Below the pieces are notes generated by a model that saw nothing but the letters and a program-made list of their open reading frames with translations, ran no database searches and had not been told where the DNA came from. From NCBI GenBank assembly GCA_016617785.1, contig JADILM010000001.1:2976001-3040000 (forward strand): a stretch of DNA of 64,000 nt, read 5' to 3'. A program made the position numbers and the translations under genes. The DNA comes from Sporobolomyces roseus. Taxonomy: Eukaryota > Basidiomycota > Microbotryomycetes > Sporidiobolales > Sporidiobolaceae. Shown here piece after piece: positions 20,267-32,675 of this stretch; within the stretch, counting starts at the first letter, position 1, and each line of letters begins with the position of its first letter.

Positions 20267-21684
20267 ATGCTCTCAACGAAACTTGCGCCGATAGCTCGCA
20301 AGAGCTGCTTGTCGCTCACCTACCGATCTTACGCGACAGCACCAGCTCCTACTCTTCATCCTTCAGAATCTGGACTTCGACCTCCTCATCTCCTCACTCT
20401 CGCCGATCTCACAATCCCGCAGATCCAATCACTCATCACTTCAGCAGTAGCCTTCAAGAAATACTACAAGAGCAAAGCTATCCCAGAAGCAGGCAGGATC
20501 GAGGGAGCTAAATTCGAAAAGGGAGATGAACAAATGAGCGAAGATGTCAAGCGAAAGAGTCTCGATAGTAAAACTGTAGCTCTCATCTTCAGCAAGAGGA
20601 GTACTCGAACTCGTGTATCAAGCGAAACTGCTATCAAAGCACTAGGTATGTTTCTCTACCTTACGCTCAAAGTTTCGTCCGTTTATCCTTTTCAGTTGAG
20701 TCTAGGTGGTCACCCTATGTTCCTCGGTTCTGGAGACATTCAACTCGGTGTCAACGAGACTCTCTACGATAGCGCTCGAGTGATCAGCTCTATGGTCGAT
20801 GGAATCTTTGCTCGAGTTGGGCACCACTCTGAAGTCGAGGTGAGCAAACGAGAAACTTAGCTACACTCACTCACTGACTGAACTGATCAACAATGACGAA
20901 TGCAGACCCTTGCTGCTCACTCCACCGTCCCTGTCATCAACGCTCTCTCACATCTTTACCACCCAACACAAATTCTCGCAGACTTGCAAGCCCTCCTCGA
21001 AGTTCGACAACCCTTCACTACCGACCTCTCCTCTCTCAAAGGCCTCACCATCTCCTGGGTCGGAGATTCGAACAACATCTTGAACGAAATGATGGTCACT
21101 TACCCTCGAATGGGAATCAATCTTCAAATCGCAACACCGAAAGGTTACGATCTGGATCAAGAAGTGCTGGATCGAGCGAACGCAGGTATCAAGGCTGAAG
21201 GAGGAACGGGGAAGATTACTCACAGTCACAGTCCAGAGGATGCAGTGAAGAATGCCGATGTCGTGACTACCGATACCTGGTGAGTTTCGGATTTCGCAAA
21301 CACGCTTCCACGTTTGTGGCTGACGTATTTTCGAGTTCATGTCACAGGATCTCAATGGGGCAAGAGGACGAGACTGCTAGGCGAAAGAAGGATTTCGCTG
21401 GATACCAAGTTACGAACGAACTTCTCGCTCGAGGAGGAGCGAACCAAGATTGTATCTTCATGCATTGCCTCCCTCGACACGAGTACGAAGTCAACGACGA
21501 AGTGTTCTACGGTGATAAATCGATTGTATTCCAGGAGGCAGAGAACAGGTGAGATAGAAAAAGCCTCTTCCTCCAGCCTCTTTCTCTAGGATTGCGAAAT
21601 TGACCGGCTTTCTTTCGACTCTCGCATAGGAAATGGACGGCTCTAGCTGTCTTTGACGCTTTCGTCGGGAAGTGGAAAGTGTAG
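20267..21684 (+). CDS. ARG3: Ornithine carbamoyltransferase, mitochondrial
   Basis: The enzyme joins carbamoyl phosphate and ornithine to make citrulline in arginine biosynthesis. The ATG at 20267 gives a mitochondrial presequence ([20 protein letters not shown] then SYATAP). Conserved sites in order are [13 protein letters not shown] (carbamoyl-phosphate loop), [53 protein letters not shown] and [19 protein letters not shown]. The HCLP motif with its catalytic Cys binds ornithine. Introns lie near 20645-20704, 20839-20905, 21280-21347 and 21549-21630. The ending [10 protein letters not shown] gives the usual family length of about 370 residues. Catalytic motifs are intact. Three Gcn4-type half sites lie upstream. 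Confidence 0.96.
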
Positions 21685-21819
21685 ATAGAACTCGCCATCT
21701 CTGCAAAGCAAAACTAGGAAAACTCAAGCCTCGAAAGGGACTCGCCGCTTCACATCTGTTCGCTCGCTATACTTATTCGGATTGCTCCTGCTCTCGCTCT
21801 TCTTCGCTTCCCATTCACA

Positions 21820-22874
21820 ATGACTCCCTCATTCAACGCTGACGTTCTCAGGCTCATCATTCGTGAAGCAGCTCTCGAAGCAGAAACTTGCTTCTCTCAT
21901 TCGATCATCGACGCTTTCTACCAACGATCCACTACACTCCGTCGATTCTCCTTAGTCAACTCGCAATGGAGGTCGCTCGCTCAACTCGAACTCGAAAGTT
22001 ACGTCGTGCTCACCAATCGGAATCAAGTACTCCTTCACGGTACGATAGTCAAGACGGGATTGGCGAAGCGAGTCAGACGTTTGGTAGATAGGAGAGGGAC
22101 AGGAATCAAGGATGAGCGATTATTTAGTCAAATTTTGGAGAAATGCGAAGGGTTGAGGGAATTGGATTGCGCGAACTCGAGGTTTGCTCTGAGCAGCTTG
22201 TGGAAAGCGAAAGGTACGCCAGTGTTTCTGTTCCTACAGTGAGGTTGTGAGCGTAGTGCTGATCAGTCCTCCTCCCGACAGATCTCGGATCCTTGTCTTT
22301 GTCGAACGTTTCCCTCATGAACGAGTCGAGCAAACTCATCCTCCCTTTCCGACTTCGATCCTTCAGCTTATCCGGCAGCTGTACCATCTCGAAAACGGAG
22401 CGGAGGGCGCTACAGCAAGCAGGAGCGGGCAACCTCGAACGTCTCTCTCTCGCTGGACGACTTTCCTCGAATCCCGCTTCCCTTCTCGAAGCACTTTCCT
22501 CCTGGCTTCCTTCAGTGCGAAACCTCGACCTCGCTGAGATTGATCCGCCGACCCCTCTCATTCCCTCCCTCCACTACTGTCAAAGACTCGAACGACTTGC
22601 GATCAAACTCTCCGACTTGCCTTCGACTCTCGCCGTCCTCGGTTGCTCCCCTCAACATCTCGAGGTTGTCGCTTCGAGCGATGCTCTCGATTCCTGGACT
22701 TGGGAGGACTATCAATCGAACGTTCTGAGCGCAATCGGGAAAGCTCCGCTCGACAAGGTCGAGACTGTCAAGATTGTCAGGTTACCCGGGATCGATGAGA
22801 CTCAGAGAGAGGTGGCGCTGTCGGTCAAGATCGGGAAACGAAGAGCCGTAGCTGTCAAATCGTCGAAATTGTAA
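21820..22874 (+). CDS. F-box/leucine-rich-repeat-like protein
   Basis: Two exons are joined across an intron at about 22213-22280 (GTACGC donor, GACAG acceptor). The N-terminus has the look of a fungal F-box segment (ADVLRLIIREAALE, then RRFSLVNSQWRSLAQLELES). It is followed by leucine-rich, LRR-like spacing such as CEGLRELDCANSRF, LRSFSLSGSC, NLERLSLAGRLSS, VRNLDLAEID and RLERLAIKLSDLP. The total is about 330 residues. Such proteins usually bring targets to SCF ubiquitin ligases, but the F-box here is degenerate and the role is an inference. There is no signal peptide or membrane segment. Confidence 0.6.
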
Positions 22875-23059
22875 ACTTGAGTTGATGTAATTCTGCTTTT
22901 CCTTCTCTCATTCGTCTTGCCTCGCTCCCATCTCTCTTCGCGTGCCTGCTACGGATGGCAGTCTAAGGATCCTGGCCTATTGTGAGTCTCCCGTTTTGCC
23001 CCCTTCCCTTTCTTCTTCTCGCTTTTCTTCCTTTCAATCGTTGACTGAAAATTCTATGT

Positions 23060-26000
23060 ATGCCGCTTAGACCTCTTCACTTGAACGACACGCGACTTGG
23101 GACCCTTCCTTCCTTCAGACCCACTCGACTCGATAGTACCTCAAGAATGAGGGGAAGATCGAATACAGTTTTCGCTCCTCTCCCTTCGCAAGATTCTGCT
23201 CCTCCTCCTCCAGGTCTCGATCTCTCATCAACTGCTCAGATACCGCCCACTCCCGAATCACCTCCACACCAGAGTCGAATGAATTCGCCACGACGGATGA
23301 GCCAGCTACGTACACCCACAAAATCAAGTAGAAGAAGATCAGGAACTGTTTCGCAAGGGAATCGAGGAGGAAACTTACCGACTCCTGCTCATTCAAGTAA
23401 TTCAGAAGACGACGAAACAGAGGGGATCATGGGGTCGGAAAGAGTCAGGGAATGCTCGAAGATGGCTCAGACTAGTCAGAGGGAGGTGGATGAGAGTAGA
23501 CGAGGGAATTCGAGAGCGAGGATGAGTGTCGAAGGAGATGGGCTTGTTGAGGTGGGGGACAGACTTGAGACGACAGGAGATATGGACGAGGAGCAAGATC
23601 CGATGCTACAGCAGATCGCCAGGGAACGGAGACTGGTCTGGGAGCAAAGTCGTTCGAAAAGCTTTGGGAGGAAGAAATGGCTGATCTTGATCGTGAGTTT
23701 CGCCTTCTCCACTGCCAGAACAATATGCTATAGCCTCTTGACGTCGGCTGACAGGCGCCTTCCGAGTCATCGACTCAGGACACGAATTCTTCCAGATATT
23801 CGACAGGATCGTCGTCGGGTCAAAACGAAGGTGTTCTCCTACCTTTGCAGCCCACGGTCAGCTTCAACCCCACTCTCAGTAGACCATTAGCTGCGATACT
23901 GACTGAGTTGATCGCAGCTTCCGGCGCAAGCTCAACTCATCGCTCGAGAGTTCTCGCTGGCCAGCATCTCGGGCATTCAGCTCTATCTCTGCCTCCCCGA
24001 TCCATCTTCAAGCAGGGCTCGACTCACGGAGAGTAGTTGGCGAGTCTTGTGGACGGATCATCTTGAAGGAAGAAGTTATGCTGAGACACTTCGAGGAGCG
24101 AACGGTCTTCGTAAGTCAAGGTTTCCTCCTTGTTCGACTCAGTACCATGAGCTGACGATCAATACCCCTTAGCTATTGCCGGTCGAATCGAATTCGACGT
24201 CGATCACAGCGCCTCGAGACGAATGCCTCGCCCAATCGACAGACCTCGTCCCGCCTTTTCCTCCTCGACTCCCTCAAGAGCAGCTTCTCCGTCCCTTCGT
24301 TTCGGTACTTCTCTTCCCTATTCGCGCTCGAGTACTCCATCCTGGCGTGAGAATCATCGCAGCGGACCGCGACACTCTACCTCCCTCGAACAAAACGAGT
24401 CCGGCTCAGATCACGAGCGGGCTGATCTTGTTACAACCTCCTCCTCTTCAAGACCAAATACCTTCCGACCTCGTCCACTCTCCAGTTTATCCCAAATCGC
24501 AGACAAACCTCTCGATCCTTCCTCACCCACTTCATCTCGAATCAGCTCTCGCGCCGCAAGTCCCATCTCTCGTCCCGTCTCTCGCGCCAACGTCAGACAC
24601 CTGTTCGAGCAGGACCTCGACGACGAATCCTGCAGACCCGCAACGAGCCCAATCGAACGAAAGGCTCCCATGGAATCGACTACTGACACTCGCCCTCGCA
24701 CGAGCTCACGCATCTTCGCCTTCCCTCGACCAGACCCTCGAGACAACGCTGGCGACGAAAGTAGTGAAGACCGAAGCAGAGAAGAGTCGACCTTGAATTG
24801 GACTATCGAGCTCGATCGATTGAGGGAGGTGTCGGAAACTTCGCTCTTCGCAGGTGGAACAGAGCCGGATACCTCAATCTCGACCGAGGGAGACATCTCA
24901 AACGCAGATCTTCTCAGATCTCCTCAAAACGAGCGAGAATCGATTCAAGCCACGCCCCTCTCACATCCTGTCATTATCGAACCTCTTTCCCTCGCAACGC
25001 TCCCTTCTCGCCGACCAACTGTCGACCTTCCCTCAACATCTGCCTCCTGCTATCCCTACTTCTCTATCTATCCACCAGTCTACCCTCACTTCATTCTCTA
25101 TCCTCGACAGTTCGCGCCAGATCGCCCTCCTTTCCAATCTTCAGAATCGTTCAAGGCCCACAATCCAATTTCAGTCAATAATCCCCAAGTATCTCTTCTG
25201 CCAATAATCAGATTAGCTCACAATTCAGATGACGGATCACCGTATCTCGAACCGGAGGAGGGAAATGGTCGTCAAAAGGAAGCATCGACGTCGGAAGGAG
25301 AATTCATTGATAACTCAGTCGAATGGTACCAGACCAGCACCCCGAGCGAGCGATCACCTGGTTCAAGTAGTTTCGAAGAGGATGACGAAGATGGCGAGGG
25401 TACGAGTGACAGCGATGGAGAAGGACTGTTCGCGGTTTATGAGGGAACGATGTTATCGATTATTGAGGAGGAAAGTGACACTCGCAGTTTTACCGCTCAG
25501 ATCGATGCGAACGATTCACGAGAAGGGAGAGTGATGGAGAATATAGCGGAAGAAGCGAGCGAGGAAATGGCGAGCGCAGAAAGTGAATCGAGGGAAGAAG
25601 TCTCAGCTGTTCGTCTCCCTCTGCATTTTTCCTTCTCGACATCCAGGCTGACTTCCTCGATCTGACAGAGCGATCTCGATGAATCACCCGACGTTCCTGT
25701 CATCACCTATTCAGAACCCAACATTTCCTATCCCTCTCAAACTGACCACTCCCAATCTTCTCGACCACCCTCTCTCGAGCTCGCCCGAGCTACCTCGTCA
25801 CCATCTCCCCTTCCCTCTCCTACAATCACACCATCTACTTTCCCGAGCGACACTCCAGAAGCTCCCGAAGATGTCGATGATCAAGAATTCGATCACTCGT
25901 TCGAATACGAAGCCGAAGTTGGAACAGATGAATTACCCTACATCACTTCTCCCGGTCTCAAGCAAGCACTCGGACTCGACGACTCGCCCGAGATTCAACC

Positions 26001-27145
26001 CCTCTCGTTCCCGAGCGACGAGTCGGAGAGTGATAGCGATGAGAGTTTCTACAAGACTCGCGACTTCGCACTGGATCGACAAGGGTTGGATCATTTCGCG
26101 AGTGGAGGAGAAGCAGACGATTCTTGTCAGACTTTCGATCATCTTGTGAGTCATCAATATGCTTTGTTGTCGATCAGCGTTCAGAGCTGATTTCCTCAGT
26201 CTATTCCCGTAGTCTCCACTTCCCAACAATTCGATTGCAGAAGAGGACTCGAGCCCGATACTCTTCACATTCCCTTCTTCCGATAGTCGGGATATGCTAG
26301 ATGCTATCGCTCAATTCGTCTGCGAGGGTGAGTAACCTCCCTTCTTCGGCGGTTCGTCGAGCTCTCCGACTCACATCTTTGAGATCGATATTCAGCGCAA
26401 ACACAATCAATTAACAGGAGAGGTAAGTTCCGAGTTGCTTTCGGAGGAGGAGAACTTCCGAGATTGCTGCGACTCGCGTTGGAAAACGATGAAAGAGTCG
26501 AATGGGAGAAATGGTGAGCATTCGCAACCTCTTCATTGTTCGCTGTCAGCCAATTTTGATGAGTGTTCGATACTCAGGGAGATCTTCTTCGTCGACTCGG
26601 ATGTGAACGGCTCCACGAAAACGAAATGGGAGGAAGAATTCTTGACCTACTTTCCTATCTCACCCTCTCAGATCCACCTTCCAACACCAAACGACGACGA
26701 CATCAAACCTCTGTCCGAGAACTACGAACGACAACTACTCTCTGCGTTCCCAGGCGTTGGATTATTCGCAGGAGATTCGATTCCTCGGTTCGATCTCGTT
26801 TTGTTAGATGTCGAAGAACAAGGTGAGAGCGCTCGTCTCTTCGTCGAGAACTATGACTGACACTCACGACTATGCGACATAGCTCGTATTCTACAACTAG
26901 CAACGAGCTCGCAAGACGCGAATCGATGGATCACGACTTGTTCCTCTCGCATCTCATTCACTCCATCCCTCCTTTCTGCCTCTCGTCGAATCGCCGTCCT
27001 CGCCCTCAGTTCCAATCAGCAAATAATTCTCGCTGAGATGCTTTCAACGTCTGGTGGAGAAGAAGGGAAGAATGTTGTGATCTTCGCAGATGAACTAGCG
27101 GTAGAAGGTCTGAGCTATCCTAGAACACCTTTCTGGGAAGACTGA
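23060..27145 (+). CDS. STB6-like protein, long and mostly disordered
   Basis: At least nine exons assemble in one frame to about 1,200 residues. The first 210 are Ser/Pro/Arg-rich. Three short exons then encode an ordered block: LPAQAQLIAREFSLASISGI, QLYLCLPDP, SSWRVLWTDHLEGRSYAETL, LPIAGRIEFDVDHSASR. The order 'AREFSL.SI.GIQLYL, W..LW..HLE, PI.GRIEFDVD' matches the N-terminal domain of fungal STB6/STB2-like proteins (Stb6 was found as a Sin3-binding protein). Most of 24200-26150 is acidic, Ser/Pro-rich and disordered. The last exons (from about 26410) form a second ordered part, with GGGELPRLLRLALENDERVE, FDLVLLDVEEQARILQLA and SRRIAVLALSSNQQIILAEM. The ATG at 23060 may lie inside a 5' leader intron (GTGAGT at 22984, TTAG before 23071); if so the start is 23147. 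Confidence 0.65.
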
Positions 27146-27401
27146 GGACTCGAAAGACAAGGAATTATGTAGGGCATGAGTAGAGTAATCCAAAGATTAG
27201 ATTTGTAGATTTCCAACAAGTAACACAAACGAACTAACAATGATAAGAGGATTTTTGAGAGTGAGGGAGTCGATAACATGAAAGCGACAAGAGAGAAAGA
27301 CGAGAGCATATGAATAAGCGTAGGAGAAAGGGGTATAGATAAACGAGAAAACTGCAACTTTCCACTTTGCTTTCCCACAACGAAGAAAAAGTGAGAAAGA
27401 T

Positions 27402-30312
27402 TCAGATCAAACTCCCCGTCGTGACTCCATTCGCACCTCCATCTGATCCCGCTCCTGATCCCCCAAACGCTCCGAACGCACTACCGTTCGCACCTCCTAA
27501 ACTCGAGTTCAACGGTGGTAGTTTACTCCCCGCAAACGGATTGTATCCTGTCGATTGAGGCTGCAGAGGTTGAGGTGAAGTAGTTCTCTCCCCATTCCCA
27601 TTGATTGCCGTCGAGGGTGAGAAAGTGTGAGTAGAATTCGAGGGATTGAAAGCTGAAGTCGTTGGAGTCGAGGATGAAGAAGAAGAGAATTCGTTGAACA
27701 AGTTTGAACCGAATGAAGAAGTGGGTTGAAAAGCTTTCCTCCCGTTTTGAGTTGCGAAAGAATTCGTCGTACCCGTAGGTTGGGAGGAGAGGTATGAAGG
27801 AGTAGTAGAGAATGAGCTCGAAGTAGGAGGGGGAAAAGAAAGGGATGGTTCAGGTTGAGAAGAAGAAGAAGAGGAATGGTTCATAGTGAAATCGGAAGCG
27901 ATACTGGCGAATAAACCTCCCGTTTTCTGAGCAGTCAAAAATTGAGGTTGAGTACCCGTCTTTTGTTGTTCGAGGAACCGAGAGAAGGCGTCTAGAGGTT
28001 TCTTGGGTTCTTGTTGTTGTTGATTACCTCCTCCTCCTCCTACTGGTTGTCCATTCTGTCCACTTCCATTCTGTTGAGCTACTTGAGGTTGGGATTGAGA
28101 TTGATAGCTTGTAAACGCTAATTCGTTCATACTAGGACCTCTCGGTTCCGGCTCTTGAGTCTGAGGAATCAGAGTTCCTGGAGCAGGAGCGAATGGATTC
28201 CTAGCTCCCGTCTTTTGTGCTACTAAGGGAGCGGGAGTCGAGGAAGAGCTGGATTGGGGAATTGTGGGAAGAGAGGGAGAGGAGAAGGAAGGGGATAGAG
28301 TGGATTGACGCGAGGGAGCTTGCTGGGAGGAAAGGAATGGATTCCCTGTTGATTGAGGTTGGAGCATAGACATTGGTCGTTGTTGGGTAGGTTGGGATTG
28401 GGAGAAACCGGTCGATTGAGGTTGAAGGAAAGGTTGTTGTTGAGGGGGAAAAGGGTTTCCATTCATCTGAGATTGTTGCATTCCTCCTCCTCCTCCGAGT
28501 GCTCCAAATGGTGAACCTCCTCCTCCTCCTCCAGTAGGCATCATACTTTGTCTAAACGGATTAAAACCCGTCATTTGAGGTTGCATCATCTGGGGTTGAG
28601 ATTGATTGAACCCGGTAAATTGAGGTTGCATGAAAGATGGTTGTTGATGTTGTTGGGGAGGAGGGATGAAACCGGTGAATTGAGGTTGTAAGAATGGATT
28701 AGGCTGTTGTTGCATTTGAGGAGGTTGGAATCCCGTAAATTGCGGTTGAATTCCTCCTGGGAACGCTCCAAACCGTCCTCCTCCTCCCATCATTCCGAAG
28801 GGGTTGCCAGTCATTTGGGAAGAGAGCGTGCCGTTCATAGAGGGTGATCCGGGGAACATTGAAGTTTGGGATTGTTCGATCGATTCGAAGAAATCTGTGA
28901 AAGATTTCGCTGGAGGTTGACTAGTACTCGTACCGGGTGCGGTAGTTGTCGAAGTGGAAGAAGTGGGGGGAGCTGAAGAAGTGGAAGTGGAAGTGGAAGC
29001 AGAGGGGTTCAAAGTAGGTTGAGGAGTAACTGGTAGGGAGATTCGAAACGATATCAGCATTAGCGACAAGGGAGAGAAAGTTGCAGAGAGACTCACCGGG
29101 CTTCCCACCATCCGCTACTCTCTTGTTCTCCTTGTACTCTTGCCTGTTCTTCTCGAAGTTCGGATCGTTCAAATACTCTTCCAAACTACCCGCCAAACTA
29201 ACGGGTGCCTAATCACTCCTTTCCCCCGTCTCATCAGCTACTATCTCCGATTTTGAACTAGAGAGAGAATAATGCGTACATGTTTGAGGTTTGGAATGGG
29301 TACGTTCAGAACATTGTACAATTTCTTTGCGATTCCGAGGTACGCAACTACTTTCTCTGTATCCCTACAAAAAGTCTTGTAGATCTTGAGAGCCGTAGTT
29401 GCGTCCGAATGTGACATTTCGAAATAATGTTCTGCGAGAGGTATCGAAAAACTTTGAGGAGTCAGTTTTGTTTGGAGGAGAAGGAGAGAAGGGGAGAGTG
29501 AGTAATTGTTTACCGAGAATGTTGATCATTCCTTCATTGACGCAAGTGAAGAGGATCAATAGATCTTTAGTCAAGAGTCTCAAAGCAGTCATTGAAACAT
29601 CATCATCTACATCATCCGTATAAAACTGAAAATGTATCTCCAGTCAGTTTCCCTTCCTTCCTTCCTTCCTTCCTTTTTTTGAAAAGGTGTAACTTACTTT
29701 CGATTCGACACAAGCAGCAATCATTCTCTGAACCTCTCTAGTCTCCCTCAACAAGCCTTGTTCGACTCCCAACTTTCTCAACCGATCTTTGTTCCTCCGA
29801 TCCGACTTGTCCCTGATCACGTCCCGTTTCAAATTCGTATAACTCTTGATCCTCGCCGAGAGGTAATGACCGTAAGCTGAGATGTTGGGTGCTTCGTGGG
29901 AAGAGAGGGTGAGCGCGAGGGAGGAAGTCGAGAGGTAAGAATAAACTGGAGTGAGGGAACCAGATCGCATGATCGTGTGTAACGTTATGAGGGATTTGAA
30001 TGCTACCTATACATATATCACTCGAGCTAGTGTCAGCTTGAACAGGGAGAAGGGAGAAAGGGGAGAGAAAGGGATTCGTACGGTTGTGTTTGGATCTCGA
30101 AGTCTTAGGGATAAAGTCTTGATGATTTCTTGTAGTGCACCATCTTGATTGAATGTAGATTGAACGATTGGATCTATGTACTATTTGGATTGAGATTGAT
30201 TAGGAATGAACGTCATGAGAAGAGAGAGTGAGAGCGGGTTTACTTTGGCTTTGGGTGCAGCTCGTTTCGGTTTAGTCGCTAATTCTACTGTCTTGCGTAA
30301 GTCTTTCGACAT
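27402..30312 (-). CDS. AP180/CALM-type clathrin adaptor with ANTH domain (Yap1801/2-like)
   Basis: This is an endocytic adaptor that binds PI(4,5)P2 and clathrin. The start (30310-30312) gives MSKDLRKTVELATKPKRAAP. The ANTH domain follows over several exons: YIDPIVQSTFNQDGALQEII, AFKSLITLHTIMRSG, SSHEAPNISAYGHYLSARI, LLTKDLLILFTCVNEGMINI, GEHYFEMSHSDATTALKIYK and EYLNDPNFEKNRQEY. The last exon (27402-29033 or so) encodes about 540 residues of Gln/Pro/Ser-rich sequence with seven NPF motifs (EH-domain ligands) and twelve [LIVM]xxQxTG motifs, the recognition pattern of Ark1/Prk1 actin-regulating kinases. A TTCC repeat lies in one intron. The gene is divergent from SGF73, with 278 nt between start codons. 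Confidence 0.9.
29648..29680 (+). repeat. TTCC microsatellite in an intron
   Basis: About six tandem TTCC units, then a T run, between two exons of the AP180-type gene. On the coding strand it reads as a purine-rich GGAA repeat near the 5' end of the intron. Confidence 0.8.
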
Positions 30313-30590
30313 GCTTGTACTTTAGGGGGAGAAGGAGAGAGTTGATGATGATGATGATGGAAAGGGAAAGTTATTGATGGATCCTCGTGGGGGAAACGAA
30401 GGAGATTTCAAGGGGAGACTTGACGGGTATCGGATAGAGGGAGGAGGTGAGCACTGGATGTGAACCGAAGCCGAGTAGATAGTTGGAGATAAAGCGGAAC
30501 GGGGAGGGAAGCAATTAACAATTCACCGAACCTCTGCCTCATCTCTGACTATTCACACGACATAGACGAATCAGAACTAGACACACAGGC
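30313..30590. promoter_or_regulatory. Divergent promoter, AP180-type adaptor / SGF73
   Basis: These 278 nt lie between divergent starts. The adaptor side carries a short GAT repeat at about 30343-30359. No TATA-like element stands out. Confidence 0.55.
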
Positions 30591-32202
30591 ATGAAACTGA
30601 AACCACCAATCACTGTCAGTACACCTCGAATAGATGGTTGGGAATCTTTACAATCTCATCTCAATCGTACGCTCTCCCTCTTCTCACTCTCTACATTCGT
30701 GTGAGCTGATTCTGTTGTGTACAGCACTAGGAGAGAGTCAAGCAGAGACTAGTCAAGCAGATTCACCTCGATTGGACAATGATTCAAACCTCGATAGTTT
30801 ACAACTCGCAGACTCGCAACTCGACAACCTAATCAAATGTACACTCTGTAACAAACCCGTATTACAAGCGAGCCTACCAGATCATCTCAGTGAGTAGTAT
30901 CAACACTTCCTCATCTTCGAATATCCAATTCTCATTTTATTTCGTTGCTCTCTCTTTCCCTTCCTCCTCGTCTCTGCTCTCTTCGACCCGATTAGCTACT
31001 TGTCCAAACTCGCAGAATCCCGCAATACTCAAACGTAGATTATCACAAGGTGAGCAATTCCCTGCTCACTATGTATCGCTCACAATCTCAATTCTCACTC
31101 CCTCTGTTCAGAGACAGATTCAAATCCCCTCGAACCAAAGAAATCAAAGATTACTCTACACTTGAATCCCTCTTCATCCTCCTTCTCCTCGTCGACTGCT
31201 CCCTCAGATCCTCTCGCACCTTCTACAACCTCGCTCCCAAATTCAACCAAACCATCTCCCTCACCTCTACCCTCCACCACTGCTCTCCCTGTTCAACCTC
31301 CGATCCCCTCGACTTCCTTAGTTCCTGCTTCAGACGCAACTCAAAAGAAACCTAAACGAGGTACGTTCCCTTTTCTCTGCCTTTTTCTCCCTTTTTCTCC
31401 CTTTTATACCTCTCCTAACTAACCCTTCCTCATCCGTAAAAAAATGAAAATAGTAGTAGACCCAGATCGACAATGTTGCGTCATCAACGAACGAGGTTTA
31501 CCTTGTCAACGTTCTCTAACATGTAAAACTCACAACATGTCTTCGAAACGAGCCGTACCCCATCGTTCAGTTTCTTTCGATATCTTGTTATTGGAATGGC
31601 AGAAAGCTAGTCGAATCGGAAAGGAACGAGAAGCATTATCGAAAGGTCTCAGAGGAGGGGATACGGTCATGGAGGAGTCGTCAAAGGAGAAAGGGTTAAA
31701 GAAAAAGAGAGCAAGTTTAATAGGAGGGGAGGGATTCGGACAAGGTTCACCAGCTTCAAGAGATTCGACACTCCTACCAACCAACTCTCCGTCGACGACT
31801 CTCAAGAAATCTAAAAAACCCTCTACTTCGACCTCGTCCCTTCCGTTATTCACTCGAGTTGGAGAAGCTCCTTCCCGAACCGCATCAGATGAAGAGAACG
31901 AACAAGGTTTCGGAGAAGAATCATCAGATTACCTCTCTTCTTCAGACGAAGTAGAATCGGTTCTCCTCTCAATCCGGAAATTACCTAGGGGACAAGCATT
32001 GGGAGGGATTAGGGAAGGAGGCGGATCAGGATGGGGTGCGGCGGGTTGGTGGACTGGTAGGAATAGGAAATTGGCGAGATTGAGGGGAAGTATCGGAGGT
32101 AATTCGTTTGGAGGAGGAGTCGGTGAGGGACAGGGACTAGGAGGAGGAGGAGGGATTTTTGGGAGTGGTAACTTGCAAGGAGCGGGGAATTCGAGGAGAT
32201 GA
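30591..32202 (+). CDS. SGF73: SAGA deubiquitinase-module subunit Sgf73 (ataxin-7 homologue)
   Basis: Sgf73 anchors the histone H2B deubiquitinase module to the SAGA coactivator. The ATG at 30591 gives MKLKPPITVSTPRIDGWESL. A split zinc finger follows: CTLCNKPVLQASLPDHL, then after an intron TCPNSQNPAILKRR. This matches the N-terminal C2HC finger of the family. A Ser/Pro-rich linker leads to the SCA7 domain, starting after the intron at about 31355-31451: VVDPDRQCCVINERGLPCQR, SLTCKTHNMSSKRAVPHR, FDILLLEWQKA. The Cys/His ligands (C, C, C, H) are all present. The C-terminal 180 residues are Gly/Ser-rich and disordered. Five exons are joined with consistent phases. Confidence 0.92.
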
Positions 32203-32675
32203 TAGCGAATGGGCGAAAGAGGTGAGGTGAATGGGAAAAGGTATTTGTGAATGTAGTCTTATAAGGCAGTATTTGTGTGTCGCTTGTTGTTGAATCTTAC
32301 TACCATTTTTTTTTGCGAAAAAAAGAATCGTGCGAGGGTGCTTGTTGTCGCTATTTCTCAACGCCATGATCACTGAGCTCACCAGTCCTTTAGTCGAGGC
32401 ATCCTCGTAAGAGTATCCGCTCGCTCTCAAAGAGTGGTTTCCCCTTTTTCCAGCATGCGAAGTTTCGAAATGTTTCAATCTTTCTCCTTCTTCTTCCTCT
32501 TGGAACTAGCACCTTTCTTTCGCGTTTCTCGTTCCTTTGTAAGTGTCCAATTTACACGCTCCCCTTTCTGTTGAGTAATCTTTGTCAAGTTCCACTAACG
32601 CGTCTCCTTCTTCTTCTCTCTCTTTCCTCTCTCACTCTCGACCTCTTCAAGCTCCACACACACTCTCATATTAGA
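32203..32675. other. Intergenic region between SGF73 and RIM1
   Basis: Both neighbours are on the plus strand. Weak antisense frames occur, including a basic end (ERETRKKGASSKRKKKEKD) at 32476-32535 preceded by an acceptor-like CTTACAAAG. No start or upstream exon can be found for it. The final 100 nt are a pyrimidine-rich leader. Confidence 0.4.

Noticed and set aside
24176..24796. Alternative 206-codon frame at the start of the STB6-like disordered exon
   Set aside because: It competes with the 480-codon frame that joins in phase to both the upstream STB6-like block and the later exons.
32476..32535. Minus-strand basic end (KKGASSKRKKKEKD) with an acceptor-like site before it
   Set aside because: No upstream exon or start can be placed before the RIM1 start; Lys-rich ends arise readily from TTC-rich leaders.
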